From positions 310,001-374,000 of the forward strand of contig NZ_RSEC01000058.1 in the NCBI RefSeq assembly GCF_003937945.1: DNA of 64,000 nucleotides, read 5' to 3'. Below the pieces are notes generated by a model that was not told the origin of the DNA, searched no databases, and saw only the letters and a list, made by a program, of their open reading frames with translations. Every line of letters begins with the position of its first letter. Position 1 is the stretch's first letter. Position numbers and translations under genes: made by a program. Positions 34,606 through 42,923 of this stretch are shown here, piece by piece. This stretch comes from Amycolatopsis eburnea. Its GTDB lineage: Bacteria > Actinomycetota > Actinomycetes > Mycobacteriales > Pseudonocardiaceae.

Positions 34606-35377
34606 GGCGATCTCCGACAATCAGGTCGTGGCGGTGCTGCGGCCGTTCGTGCGCGCGTGCGGGCCGATGCTGGACGCGCTGCGCGAGTCCGACCCGTTCG
34701 GCCTCCAGGCTCGCGCGGCGGACGACCTGGTCGAGGTCGAGTCGGGCCTGAAGGCGAAGCTGATCCACGGCGTGACGTCGGTGAAGGTCCCCGGCACGGC
34801 GGCGTGGGCCCGGATGACGGGCTACGACCGGTCGAGCTGGTGGATGAACCGCGTCGGCCGCTTCACGGCGCTGCTGACGTCGATCCCGGGCCTGGGCGGC
34901 GCGCTGGCCGACCGGCTGCCGGTGCAGGACGCGCTGGGCGCGGCGTCGCAGGGGCTGCTGCTGTGCGCCATCGCGGGCGAGTACGGCGTCACGGACGTCG
35001 GTACGCGCGTGCGGCTCATCGCCTGGGTGCTCTTCGAGCGCGACATCGACGCGGACCTCGCGGCGGGCAAGCATGCGGAGCACGACGAAGCCGCCGAGGC
35101 GGACGAAGCCGCGAAGCTGACCGAGGAACTGACGGCGTCGGAGAAGAAGCACGGCAAGGCGACGATCAAGGCGGCCGGGCGCACGCTGTGGCGGCTCGGG
35201 CGGGGGCTGCTCGGGATCACCGGGGAACTGGAGAAGCGCCCGCGCGGCAACTTCCTGCACCGTGCGATCGGGATGTTGCCGGTCGTCGGCGCGGCGGGCG
35301 ACTACCTCGGCGAGCGGTCGGGGTTGCGGGTGGCGTGGAAACGCGCGCACGTCTGGCTGACGGAGCACCGTGCCTGA
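34598..35377 (+). CDS. Hypothetical protein
   Basis: About 259 residues, starting at the GTG (MAEAISDNQVVAVLRPF) inside the end of the membrane gene. No family is recognised. The middle contains a hydrophobic GAASQGLLLCAIAGEYG stretch and the signature-like YDRSSWWMNRVGRFTALL; an acidic Ala/Glu stretch (EHDEAAEADEAAKLTEEL) follows and the C-terminus is amphipathic (GNFLHRAIGMLPVVGAAGDYLGERSGL), suggesting membrane association. It is the last gene of the mshB operon. Its 3' end is imperfectly duplicated about 120 bases downstream. Confidence 0.7.
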   Translation: MAEAISDNQVVAVLRPFVRACGPMLDALRESDPFGLQARAADDLVEVESGLKAKLIHGVTSVKVPGTAAWARMTGYDRSSWWMNRVGRFTALLTSIPGLGGALADRLPVQDALGAASQGLLLCAIAGEYGVTDVGTRVRLIAWVLFERDIDADLAAGKHAEHDEAAEADEAAKLTEELTASEKKHGKATIKAAGRTLWRLGRGLLGITGELEKRPRGNFLHRAIGMLPVVGAAGDYLGERSGLRVAWKRAHVWLTEHRA

Positions 35378-35506
35378 GCTTCCCCGCGGGGTGGTGGGGT
35401 CGATGATGCCGCCTGCATCACGCGCCTCGCGGCGATGATCCGGCCTGTATCACCGAGCACTGGTCGCGGCGCACCGAGCTGACGGAGCACCGCACCTGAG
35501 CTTCCC
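35356..35506. repeat. Degenerate duplications in the intergenic region
   Basis: The last codons of the preceding gene plus flanking DNA (35356-35384, GCTGACGGAGCACCG...) recur at 35478-35506 with few changes. Between them a 20-base unit at 35403-35422 (GATGATGCCGCCTGCATCAC) recurs at 35435-35454 with three or four differences. The region up to 35527 holds no gene. Confidence 0.7.
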
Positions 35507-35527
35507 GCGCGGTGCTCCCGCCAAACC

Positions 35528-36304
35528 TCAGTTCCAGAACTGGAAGACGCTGAACCCGATCTGCGCACCGTCCACATAGCCCCCGAAGGCGCCGAAGATC
35601 GAGTACGAGGCGTTCCACAGGAGCGCGTTCGCCGGCTTGATGAACCACAGGATCGCGAACAGGATGATCGGCGCCCACGGGCGGACCTGCGCGCCGATCT
35701 CCCGGGCGCGCGGGGGCAGGTACGGCTCGATCGCGCCCCAGCCGTCGAGGCCGGGGATCGGGAGGATGTTGAGGATGAACGTCACGATCTGCAGCAGCGC
35801 CAGGTAGGACATCGCGATCACCAGGCCGCCCGCCATCGGGACCAGCGCGACCACCAGTGCCAGCGCCGCGCCGACCGCGAGGTTGCTCAGCGGGCCCGCC
35901 AGCGACACCCACGACGACGTCCCGCGCGAGCGCAGCGCGCCGCGGTTGATCCAGACCGCGCCGCCGGGGAGCGGGATGCCGCCGATGATGAGGAAGATCA
36001 GCGGCAGGACGATCGACAGGACCGGGTCGGTGTACTTCCGCACGTCCAGGGTGAGGTAACCCTTGTGGGCGACGCTGTAGTCGCCGCCGCGGTAGGCGAC
36101 CATCGCGTGGCCGAACTCGTGCAGCGACAGCGACGCCACCCAGCCGGCGGCGACGAAGATCACGACGCCCGCGATGAGCAGCGGGTCGCGGTCGCGGACG
36201 AAAACGGTGTTGATGTCACCGAACGCGGCCATCGCCCCGCCGGCGACGGTGAGCGCGAGGATGCCGAGGAAGACCGGGCTGGGGCGCACTGCTGACTTCT
36301 GCAC
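35528..36304 (-). CDS. Site-2 protease family membrane metalloprotease (M50)
   Basis: A 258-residue membrane protein. The zinc motif HEFGH is at residues 62-66 inside a membrane segment, and the second motif is NILPIPGLDGW with D187 as third ligand. There are six hydrophobic segments and no PDZ domain, so it is of the small Rv-type class rather than RseP-like. Such proteases cut membrane-embedded regulators; the substrate is unknown. It stands alone on the minus strand, opposite the mshB operon. Confidence 0.9.
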   Translation of the reverse strand: MQKSAVRPSPVFLGILALTVAGGAMAAFGDINTVFVRDRDPLLIAGVVIFVAAGWVASLSLHEFGHAMVAYRGGDYSVAHKGYLTLDVRKYTDPVLSIVLPLIFLIIGGIPLPGGAVWINRGALRSRGTSSWVSLAGPLSNLAVGAALALVVALVPMAGGLVIAMSYLALLQIVTFILNILPIPGLDGWGAIEPYLPPRAREIGAQVRPWAPIILFAILWFIKPANALLWNASYSIFGAFGGYVDGAQIGFSVFQFWN

Positions 36305-36395
36305 GAGTCCCAGTCTTCCGTATGCCCGGTGTGAAGTTACCGGCGTGTCCCCTTGCGCGATCGGGCTCCGACGTCCCCCGAACTCGCTACTCCGC

Positions 36396-36424
36396 TTGAC
36401 CTGACCGCACTACACGGGTGTAAT
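36396..36424 (+). promoter_or_regulatory. Promoter of whiB with adjacent palindrome
   Basis: TTGACC (36396-36401) and TGTAAT (36419-36424) are 17 bases apart, the best sigma-70-type match in the window. The 11-base palindrome ATCACAGTGAT (36423-36433) overlaps the -10 edge and could be an operator. The leader is about 80 bases. Confidence 0.6.
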
Positions 36425-36513
36425 CACAGTGATGTCATTCGCCGCCAGAGGGGGCGGCGAGTGTCGTTTCACCACCGCCAGCCTGGGGAGTGCTAGGGAG
36501 CGAGGAGGCGGAC

Positions 36514-36840
36514 GTGCGGTTGGAAGCCGATGGTAAGGAATGGGGGCACGTCATGGGTTGGGGCGAGATCCCGGAGCAGGCTCTGGGAGATCTCACCGAG
36601 CTCATCGATGCCACCGAGGAAGAGCAGGATTGGCAGGAACGCGCTCTGTGCGCGCAGACGGACCCGGAGGCGTTCTTCCCCGAGAAGGGCGGCTCCACCC
36701 GTGAAGCCAAGCGGATCTGCCTGGGCTGCGAGGTCAAGGACGAGTGCCTTGAGTACGCGCTGGCCCACGACGAGCGCTTCGGCATCTGGGGCGGTCTGTC
36801 CGAGCGGGAGCGCCGCAAGCTGAAGAAACGCGTCGTTTGA
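36514..36840 (+). CDS. whiB: WhiB-family transcriptional regulator, WhiB2/WhmD type
   Basis: A 108-residue iron-sulfur regulator. The four cluster Cys are C46, C69, C72 and C78 (C-x22-C-x2-C-x5-C), followed by the beta-turn GIWGG (90-94) and a basic DNA-binding tail RERRKLKKRVV. The WhiB2 group controls septation and sporulation in Streptomyces and is essential in mycobacteria. The GTG at 36514 has a strong SD, GAGGAGG; an ATG at 36553 is a second option. Its neighbours (manB, TobH-like, manA) are those of mycobacterial whiB2. Confidence 0.94.
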   Translation: MRLEADGKEWGHVMGWGEIPEQALGDLTELIDATEEEQDWQERALCAQTDPEAFFPEKGGSTREAKRICLGCEVKDECLEYALAHDERFGIWGGLSERERRKLKKRVV

Positions 36841-36973
36841 GGGGGAGTCACCGGTGATGCGTCGCGTCACCGGTGATTCCACGTGGTGAACGCTCGGCGT
36901 GGGTTCACCACCGGGTGACGGACCGGGGCCGTAGGGTGGCCGCACCGACCCGCCGCCTGATCTGGAGCGTTCG

Positions 36974-39900
36974 TTGCCCCGCACCGCCGCGCCGCCCGTC
37001 CTGCGCACCGCGCCCGTTCTGGCCATTGTGGTCTGTCACAACGGTGAGAACTGGCTGCCGCTGGCGCTTTCTTCGTTGCGCCGCAGCACCGTCCGGCCCC
37101 GGCACGTGCTCGCCGTCGACACCGGATCCACCGACGCGACCCCGCGGCTGCTCGCCGAAGCGGCCGAGGACGCCGGGTCGGATTCTTCTCCCGTGCTGTC
37201 CGGGGTCATCACACTTTCGAGCGACACCGGCTTCGCCGCCGCGGTCGCCGAAGCCGTCGAGCACGCGACCGAACGCTGGGGCGACCCCGGGTCGTGGCTG
37301 TGGCTGCTGCACGACGACTGCGCGCCCGAGCCGGACTGCCTCGACGAACTCCTGCGCGTCGCCACGAAAACGCCGTCGGCGACCGTGCTCGGCGCGCTCG
37401 GGCTCGACTGGACCGATCCACGGCTGATCGTCGAAGCCGGCCTGTCCACCGACGCGTCCGGGCACCGCCAGCAGATCGCCGCGCTCGGCGACGAACCGGC
37501 CGAGGTGCTCGCCGTGCCCAGCGCGGGGTCCCTCGTGCGCCGCGACGCCTGGGACGACCTCGGCGGCTTCGACCCCGGATTCCCGTTGCTGCGCGAGGAT
37601 CTCGACTTCGGCTGGCGCGCCAACGCCGCCGGCGGGCTCGTCCTCTCGGTGCCGACCGCGCGGGTGCGGCACGCGCGCGCCGTCACGACCGGCCGGCGCG
37701 CGGCGGACGCCGTCACCGCGTCCCTGTCCGCCACGAACCGCGCTCACGGCCTGCGCGTCTTCCTGGTGAACTGCTCGCCGTTTTCCTTCTGGCTGGGGAT
37801 GATCCGGCTCCCGGTGCTCTCGGTGCTGCGCGCGCTCGCCTTCGTCCTGCTGCGCCGCACCGGCGAAGCGCGGGCCGAGTTCGCCGCGGCCGCGTACCTC
37901 CTCAGTGGACGCGGCGGATTGCGCGCCGCCCGTGCCCGCCGGCGGCGGAATCCGCGGCCGGGCACGGTTCGCGGGCTCTTCACCGGACGCGTCACCCGGC
38001 TCCGCAACGCTTTCCGCGCGGGTGTGGTCGGCCTGGTGCGCCGGGGCGTCGAGAGCGACGTCGCGCTCGGCCGGGTCCCCGAGACCGTCGAAACCGAGTC
38101 GGCGTGGGTGACGCCGGAGGCGCTCGATGCCCGCGAGACCCGTCCCGTCGGGCCCGGCGCGCTGCCGGCCGGCGCGCTGCGCGGGCTCAGCTCGCGCGGG
38201 TCCGGGCTGCGGCGGCCGGGCACGCTCGTCGCCGTCGCGCTGCCGGAAACCCCGGCGCCGGAACCGGTCTCCGCCGAACCGGCTTCCGACGGACCGGTTT
38301 CCGACGAAGCGGCCGAGCCCGAACTCGTCTTCGTCGAGGTGAACCGGCGGCGGGTGCTCGCGGCCACGATCTTCGCGCCGCCGGTGGTGCTGCTCGTCGT
38401 GATGACCGCGCTGGGGCTGGTCGTCAACCGCGCCCGGCTCGGCCTCGACCTCTTCGGCGGCAAGCTGCTCCCGGTCGGCGGGCTGGGCGAGCTGTGGTCG
38501 TCGTACCTCGCGCCGTGGCACGCGATCGCGGGCGGCACCGGCGCTCCGGCGTCGGCGACGCTGCCGGTGCTCGGCACGCTCGGCGCGGTCTTCGCCCCGC
38601 TCGGCTGCCCGGCCGCGCTCGTCGCGATCCTGCTCCTCGGCGACATCCCCCTGGCGGCGCTGAGCGCGTACGCGGCGACGAGGCGGCTTCGCGTCCGACG
38701 CTGGGTTCGCGCGGTCGTCGCGGCGACGTACGCGCTCCTGCCCGCCGCGACCGCCGGGGTGGCGCAGGGCCGGCTCGACGTCGTCGTGGTGCACCTGGTG
38801 CTGCCGCTGGTGGCCGCGGGCATCGCCGGGCTGCTCGTCCACGCGGACACGCGCTGGCTGCACGTGTCCGCGCTGTCGGCGTTCGGGGTGGCGCTGCTCG
38901 GCGCGTTTTCCCCGTTGGCGCACGGGCTCGCGCTCGCCGGGCTGCTGGTCGGGTTCGTCGTGCTGCCGGCCCCGACGGGACTGGCCCGGCGGATCGCGTC
39001 GGTCGGCATCGTCGTGCTGCTGCCGCTGGCGCTGCTGCTGCCGTGGCCGACCGTGCTGCTGCGGCACCCGGAACTGCTCGTCCAGGGCCTGGGCGGCGCG
39101 GCCGCGGCGGTGTCCGGCACCGACCTGGCCGGCCTCGACCCCGGCGGGCCCGGCGCGTGGCCGATCGGCGTCGCGGTGATCGCCGCGGCCCTCGTGGCGG
39201 TGGTCGTCCGCCCGACGAAGCTCGCCGCGGGCGGCCTCGCGCTGGCGGCGCTGGGCGCGGGCGGCCTGGTCCTGGTGCGGCTCGTGACGGCGCCCCCGAT
39301 GCAGGGCGGCGCGGCGGCGCACGGCTACGCGGGCGTCCCGCTGCTGATCATCGGCGCCGGCCTGCTGTGGGTCGTGCTGGGTTCGTGGCAGCGCGGCGGT
39401 TCGGCGGGCGTGCCGTCGCCGTGGCTGCCGCAGGTGATGGCGGTGGCCGGCGTGGTGGTGTTCCTGGCGCTGGCGGGCGGCGCCGTCGCCGTCGGCGGCC
39501 AGGGCCCGCTGCGCGCGGGCTCGCGGCCCGCGCTGGCCCCCGAAGTCGCGGCGGAGCTGTCGGCGTCCGGCCGGTCGGTGCTCGACCTGGCGGCCGACGC
39601 GACCCGCCAGATCGGCGGCCGCCTGCCCCACTACGGCGACGACGAACTGGCCCCGACCCCCGGCACCCCGGCCCGCCTGGCGGCGTGGCGCCGCGACCTC
39701 GGCCAGGGCGACGCGGCGGCGGTCCAGCGCACGTTCGCGGCCGCGGCCGCCGCCGGCGTGGAGTACGTGGTGCTGCCGCCGGGCGCGGACCCGCGGGCGT
39801 ACCCGCCACTGGCGAAGGACCTGGTGTCGGTGGCCGCCCCGACGTCGGACGGCCGCGGCGTGCTCCGCCTGCTCGCCCCGGCGGGCCAGGTGATCTTGAT

Positions 39901-40258
39901 CTCGCCGGAGCAGGCGAAGGCAGCGGTCACGGGCGGCGGCGCACCGGGTCTGGCGCCGGGCGTGGCGCCGGTGCAGGCGGGTCTTCCGGACGTGCGCGTC
40001 CGGGTGTCGGACGGCCCGACCGGCCGCCTGCTGGTGCTGGCGGCGGAGCAGGAAGCGGGCTGGAAGGCTTCGGTCGGCGGCAAGAGCGTGCCGATCGTGC
40101 CGGCGTGGGGGCACCAGGTGTCGGTGTCGGTGCCGCCGGCGTCGTCGGAGGTGACGGTGGAGTACCCGGGGACGGAGCGGAACCTGCTGTTGCTGGCCCA
40201 GCTGGCGGCGGTCCTGTTCACGGTGCTGACGGCGGTCCCGGCCCGGCGCCGCCCTTGA
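36974..40258 (+). CDS. Large membrane glycosyltransferase family 2 protein
   Basis: About 1094 residues. The N-terminal ~270 residues are a GT-A glycosyltransferase (LAIVVCHNGENWLPLALSSL, DTGSTDATPRLL, LHDDCAPEPDCL, REDLDFGWRANAAGG). A linker rich in Pro/Glu is followed by about a dozen membrane segments (~430-850), then an external domain of ~200 residues and a last membrane segment. TTG start after GGAG. The donor and acceptor are unknown; its place between whiB and the GDP-mannose genes suggests a cell-envelope polysaccharide. No actinomycete protein of known activity comes to mind. Confidence 0.85.
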   Translation: MPRTAAPPVLRTAPVLAIVVCHNGENWLPLALSSLRRSTVRPRHVLAVDTGSTDATPRLLAEAAEDAGSDSSPVLSGVITLSSDTGFAAAVAEAVEHATERWGDPGSWLWLLHDDCAPEPDCLDELLRVATKTPSATVLGALGLDWTDPRLIVEAGLSTDASGHRQQIAALGDEPAEVLAVPSAGSLVRRDAWDDLGGFDPGFPLLREDLDFGWRANAAGGLVLSVPTARVRHARAVTTGRRAADAVTASLSATNRAHGLRVFLVNCSPFSFWLGMIRLPVLSVLRALAFVLLRRTGEARAEFAAAAYLLSGRGGLRAARARRRRNPRPGTVRGLFTGRVTRLRNAFRAGVVGLVRRGVESDVALGRVPETVETESAWVTPEALDARETRPVGPGALPAGALRGLSSRGSGLRRPGTLVAVALPETPAPEPVSAEPASDGPVSDEAAEPELVFVEVNRRRVLAATIFAPPVVLLVVMTALGLVVNRARLGLDLFGGKLLPVGGLGELWSSYLAPWHAIAGGTGAPASATLPVLGTLGAVFAPLGCPAALVAILLLGDIPLAALSAYAATRRLRVRRWVRAVVAATYALLPAATAGVAQGRLDVVVVHLVLPLVAAGIAGLLVHADTRWLHVSALSAFGVALLGAFSPLAHGLALAGLLVGFVVLPAPTGLARRIASVGIVVLLPLALLLPWPTVLLRHPELLVQGLGGAAAAVSGTDLAGLDPGGPGAWPIGVAVIAAALVAVVVRPTKLAAGGLALAALGAGGLVLVRLVTAPPMQGGAAAHGYAGVPLLIIGAGLLWVVLGSWQRGGSAGVPSPWLPQVMAVAGVVVFLALAGGAVAVGGQGPLRAGSRPALAPEVAAELSASGRSVLDLAADATRQIGGRLPHYGDDELAPTPGTPARLAAWRRDLGQGDAAAVQRTFAAAAAAGVEYVVLPPGADPRAYPPLAKDLVSVAAPTSDGRGVLRLLAPAGQVILISPEQAKAAVTGGGAPGLAPGVAPVQAGLPDVRVRVSDGPTGRLLVLAAEQEAGWKASVGGKSVPIVPAWGHQVSVSVPPASSEVTVEYPGTERNLLLLAQLAAVLFTVLTAVPARRRP

Positions 40259-40277
40259 CCCGGCTCTGGGCCGGGCG

Positions 40278-40742
40278 CTACTCGCCTTCGATGACGTCCG
40301 GCTCCACGCCCAGGTACCCCGCCACCTGCTCCACCAGCACGTCGTGCACCAGCTCGGCCAGCTCCGACGGGTCCTTCGCCCGCGCCTCCAGCGGCCGCCG
40401 GTACAGCACGATCCGGGCGCGGGTCGGCAGGCCCGTGCGGTCCACACCGGCCGGGACCAGGCGCGACAGCGGCACCGCGCCGTCGTGGAGCACGCCGTCC
40501 GCCGGGGAGTGGCCGTTCTCGCGGATCTCCGGGACGTCGTCCACCGCCACGTCGAGCTTCGTCAGCTCGTGGCGCCAGCGGGCCTCGATCGGTTCGAGCG
40601 CGTCGAGCACCAGCGCGTCGAACCGCTCCGCGCGGCTCGCGGCGGCGGGCAGGGTCGCCGGGTACAGCGTCCCGCGCAGGCCCCGGCCGTGCCGGTCCCG
40701 TCGCAGGCGCCGCCGCTGTCGGTAGTCACGAGCCGTCGCCAC
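40278..40742 (-). CDS. Metallopeptidase-family protein with degenerate active site
   Basis: A 154-residue cytoplasmic protein of the zincin-like family found next to whiB2 and DUF3499 in actinomycetes. The family core RARIVLYRRPLE and DPSELAELVHDVLVEQVAGYLGV is present. In relatives with a working site the helix reads V-H-E-x-x-H-H-x-G; here residues 137-146 read VEQVAGYLGV, so the zinc His residues are gone. It is therefore probably not a peptidase. A basic N-terminus (RQRRRLRRDRHGRG) precedes the domain. It is convergent with the glycosyltransferase. Confidence 0.8.
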   Translation of the reverse strand: MATARDYRQRRRLRRDRHGRGLRGTLYPATLPAAASRAERFDALVLDALEPIEARWRHELTKLDVAVDDVPEIRENGHSPADGVLHDGAVPLSRLVPAGVDRTGLPTRARIVLYRRPLEARAKDPSELAELVHDVLVEQVAGYLGVEPDVIEGE

Positions 40743-40821
40743 TCCGGAAGTCTATGCGGTCGGCGCGTCCCAGCGCGTGTCGCTCCTCCTACCTTGCGGC
40801 GACGCGCTATCGTTTCGGATC

Positions 40822-41175
40822 GTGCGGAACGTACGGAAGTGTTCGCGTACCGGCTGCCTGGAGCCGGCTGTGGCCACGCTGACGTATGCCTACAGCGACT
40901 CCACCGCCGTCGTCGGCCCGCTGGCCACCGCCTCCGAGCCGCACTCCTACGACCTCTGCGAAGCCCACGCGCTGCGGCTGACCGTCCCGAAGGGCTGGGA
41001 AGTCGTCCGGCACGAAGGCGCGTTCGCCGCGCCGGACCCGTCGGCCGACGAGCTGACGGCGCTGGCCGAGGCCGTGCGTGAGGCCGGCCGTTCCGACAAA
41101 CCCGCTCCCGCGCCCGAGCCGGACGGCCCCTCCGGGCGCCGCGGTCACCTGCGCGTGCTCCCGGGTCGCGCCTGA
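40822..41175 (+). CDS. DUF3499 protein
   Basis: A 117-residue protein starting at a GTG (MRNVRKCSRTGCLEPAVATLTY). The family pattern is clear: KCSRTGC, AVATLTYAYSDSTAVVGPLA, then YDLCEAHALRLTVPKGWEVV. Its Cys and His residues (C-x4-C ... C-x2-H) suggest a small zinc ribbon; the C-terminus is a Pro/Ala-rich tail. The function is unknown, but it almost always neighbours the metallopeptidase-like gene and manB, as here. Confidence 0.88.
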   Translation: MRNVRKCSRTGCLEPAVATLTYAYSDSTAVVGPLATASEPHSYDLCEAHALRLTVPKGWEVVRHEGAFAAPDPSADELTALAEAVREAGRSDKPAPAPEPDGPSGRRGHLRVLPGRA

Positions 41176-41255
41176 GCGCGTAACCCGCGACCACCGCCGG
41201 TAGGCTTTCCGCGCGGCGCAGCGGGCGCCAGGACGACTAATCGCGGGGAGACGGC

Positions 41256-42611
41256 GTGCCAGACCTTTCGGGCATCGTGAAGGCCTACGACATTCGCGGC
41301 GTGGTCGGCGAGCAGCTCGACGCGGACCTCGTTCGCGACTTCGGCGCCGCGTTCGCCCTGCTCATCAAGCCGGAGGCGCCGTCGGTGGTGATCGGCCACG
41401 ACATGCGCGACTCCTCGCCGGGGCTGGCCGCGGCCTTCGCCGAGGGCGTCACCTCGCAGGGCCTCGACGTCGTCAGCATCGGCCTGGCCAGCACCGACCA
41501 GCTCTACTTCGCGTCGGGCTCGCTGAACCTGCCGGGCGCGATGTTCACCGCCAGCCACAACCCGGCGAAGTACAACGGCATCAAGCTCTGCCGCGCCGGC
41601 GCGTCCCCGGTCGGCCAGGACACCGGCCTCGCCGAGATCCGCGACACCGTCGAGCAGGGCGTCCCCGGCTTCGAGGGCCAGCGCGGTTCGGTGACCGAGC
41701 GGGACGTCCTCGCCGACTACGCCGCCTACCTGCGCAACCTGGTCGACCTGTCCGGCAGCCGGCCGCTGAAGATCGTGGTCGACGCCGGCAACGGCATGGG
41801 CGGGCACACCGTCCCGACCGTCTTCGCCGGGCTGCCGATCGACATCGTCCCGATGTACTTCGAGCTCGACGGCAGCTTCCCGAACCACGAAGCCAACCCG
41901 CTCGACCCGAAGAACATCGTCGACCTGCAGGCGAAGGTCCGCGAGGTCGGCGCCGACGCCGGGGTCGCCTTCGACGGCGACGCGGACCGCTGCTTCATCG
42001 TCGACGAGCGCGGCGAGCCGGTTTCGCCGAGCGCGATCACCGCGCTGGTCGCCGTCCGCGAGCTGGCCAAGGACCCGGGCGGCACGATCATCCACAACCT
42101 GATCACGTCCAAGGGCGTGCCGGAGATCGTCGCCGAGCACGGCGGCAAGCCGGTCCGCACCCGCGTCGGCCACTCGTTCATCAAGGCCGAGATGGCCAAG
42201 ACCGGCGCCATCTTCGGCGGCGAGCACTCGGCGCACTACTACTTCCGCGACTTCTGGCGCGCCGACACCGGCATGCTGGCGGCGCTGCACGTCCTCGCCG
42301 CGCTCGGCGAGCAGAGCGGCCCGCTGAGCGAGCTGACCAGCGCGTACTCGCGCTACGCCGCCTCGGGCGAGATCAACTCCACGGTCGACGACCAGGTCGC
42401 GAAGATGATGGCGGTCAAGGACACCTTCGGCACCCGCTCCGGTGTCGAGGTCGACGAGCTGGACGGCCTCACCGTGCAGCTGCCGGGCGGCGCCTGGTTC
42501 AACCTGCGCCCGTCGAACACCGAACCGCTGCTCCGGCTGAACGTCGAGGCCGCGAACGCCGAGGCCGTGCAGGGCCTGGTGGACGAAGTGCTCGCGATCA
42601 TCCGCAACTGA
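41256..42611 (+). CDS. manB: Phosphomannomutase/phosphoglucomutase
   Basis: A 451-residue alpha-D-phosphohexomutase that converts mannose 6-phosphate to mannose 1-phosphate, for GDP-mannose and then PIM/lipomannan-type glycans. The phosphoserine loop is TASHNPAKYNG, the metal loop DGDADRC, the sugar-binding loop GGEHSAHYYF and the phosphate-binding loop RPSNTEPLLRL. GTG start after GGGGAG. Normal length. manA, encoded three genes downstream, supplies its substrate. Confidence 0.95.
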   Translation: MPDLSGIVKAYDIRGVVGEQLDADLVRDFGAAFALLIKPEAPSVVIGHDMRDSSPGLAAAFAEGVTSQGLDVVSIGLASTDQLYFASGSLNLPGAMFTASHNPAKYNGIKLCRAGASPVGQDTGLAEIRDTVEQGVPGFEGQRGSVTERDVLADYAAYLRNLVDLSGSRPLKIVVDAGNGMGGHTVPTVFAGLPIDIVPMYFELDGSFPNHEANPLDPKNIVDLQAKVREVGADAGVAFDGDADRCFIVDERGEPVSPSAITALVAVRELAKDPGGTIIHNLITSKGVPEIVAEHGGKPVRTRVGHSFIKAEMAKTGAIFGGEHSAHYYFRDFWRADTGMLAALHVLAALGEQSGPLSELTSAYSRYAASGEINSTVDDQVAKMMAVKDTFGTRSGVEVDELDGLTVQLPGGAWFNLRPSNTEPLLRLNVEAANAEAVQGLVDEVLAIIRN

Positions 42612-42701
42612 CCCCACCCCACCCCTAAGAAGGGTGCGTAGGGGCCGAACTGTGTCCTGAAGTGCTCTTCACCACAGTCCCCCGCGTGGTATGGAGGAAC
42701 C

Positions 42702-42923
42702 ATGGCCATCACGCTCGACGCCCAGCTCCTCGAGATCTTGGCGTGCCCGTCGCCGGATCACGCCCCGTTGCGCCCCGGCGCACCGGACGATCCCGAGGCC
42801 GACGCGCTGACGTGCACGGAGTGCGGCCGGGTGTACCCGGTGCGTGACGGGATCCCGGTGCTGCTCCTCGACGAGGCGACGCAGCCCGGTACCAACGGAA
42901 CTTCCGATGCCGACAGTGCTTGA
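42702..42923 (+). CDS. Trm112-family protein
   Basis: A 73-residue zinc-ribbon-like protein: LLEILACPSPDHAPL, LTCTECGRVYPVRDGIPVLL. Only three of the usual Cys are present, the second CPxC position being Ser-Pro-Asp. Trm112 proteins support methyltransferases in eukaryotes and archaea; the bacterial role is open. ATG after GGAGGAA. The next gene starts 17 bases before its stop, so they are co-translated. Confidence 0.88.
   Translation: MAITLDAQLLEILACPSPDHAPLRPGAPDDPEADALTCTECGRVYPVRDGIPVLLLDEATQPGTNGTSDADSA

Noticed and set aside
36905..40447. A minus-strand open frame of 1180 codons opposite the glycosyltransferase
   Set aside because: Arg/Gln/His-rich translation without motifs; the plus-strand protein has clear GT2 and membrane features.
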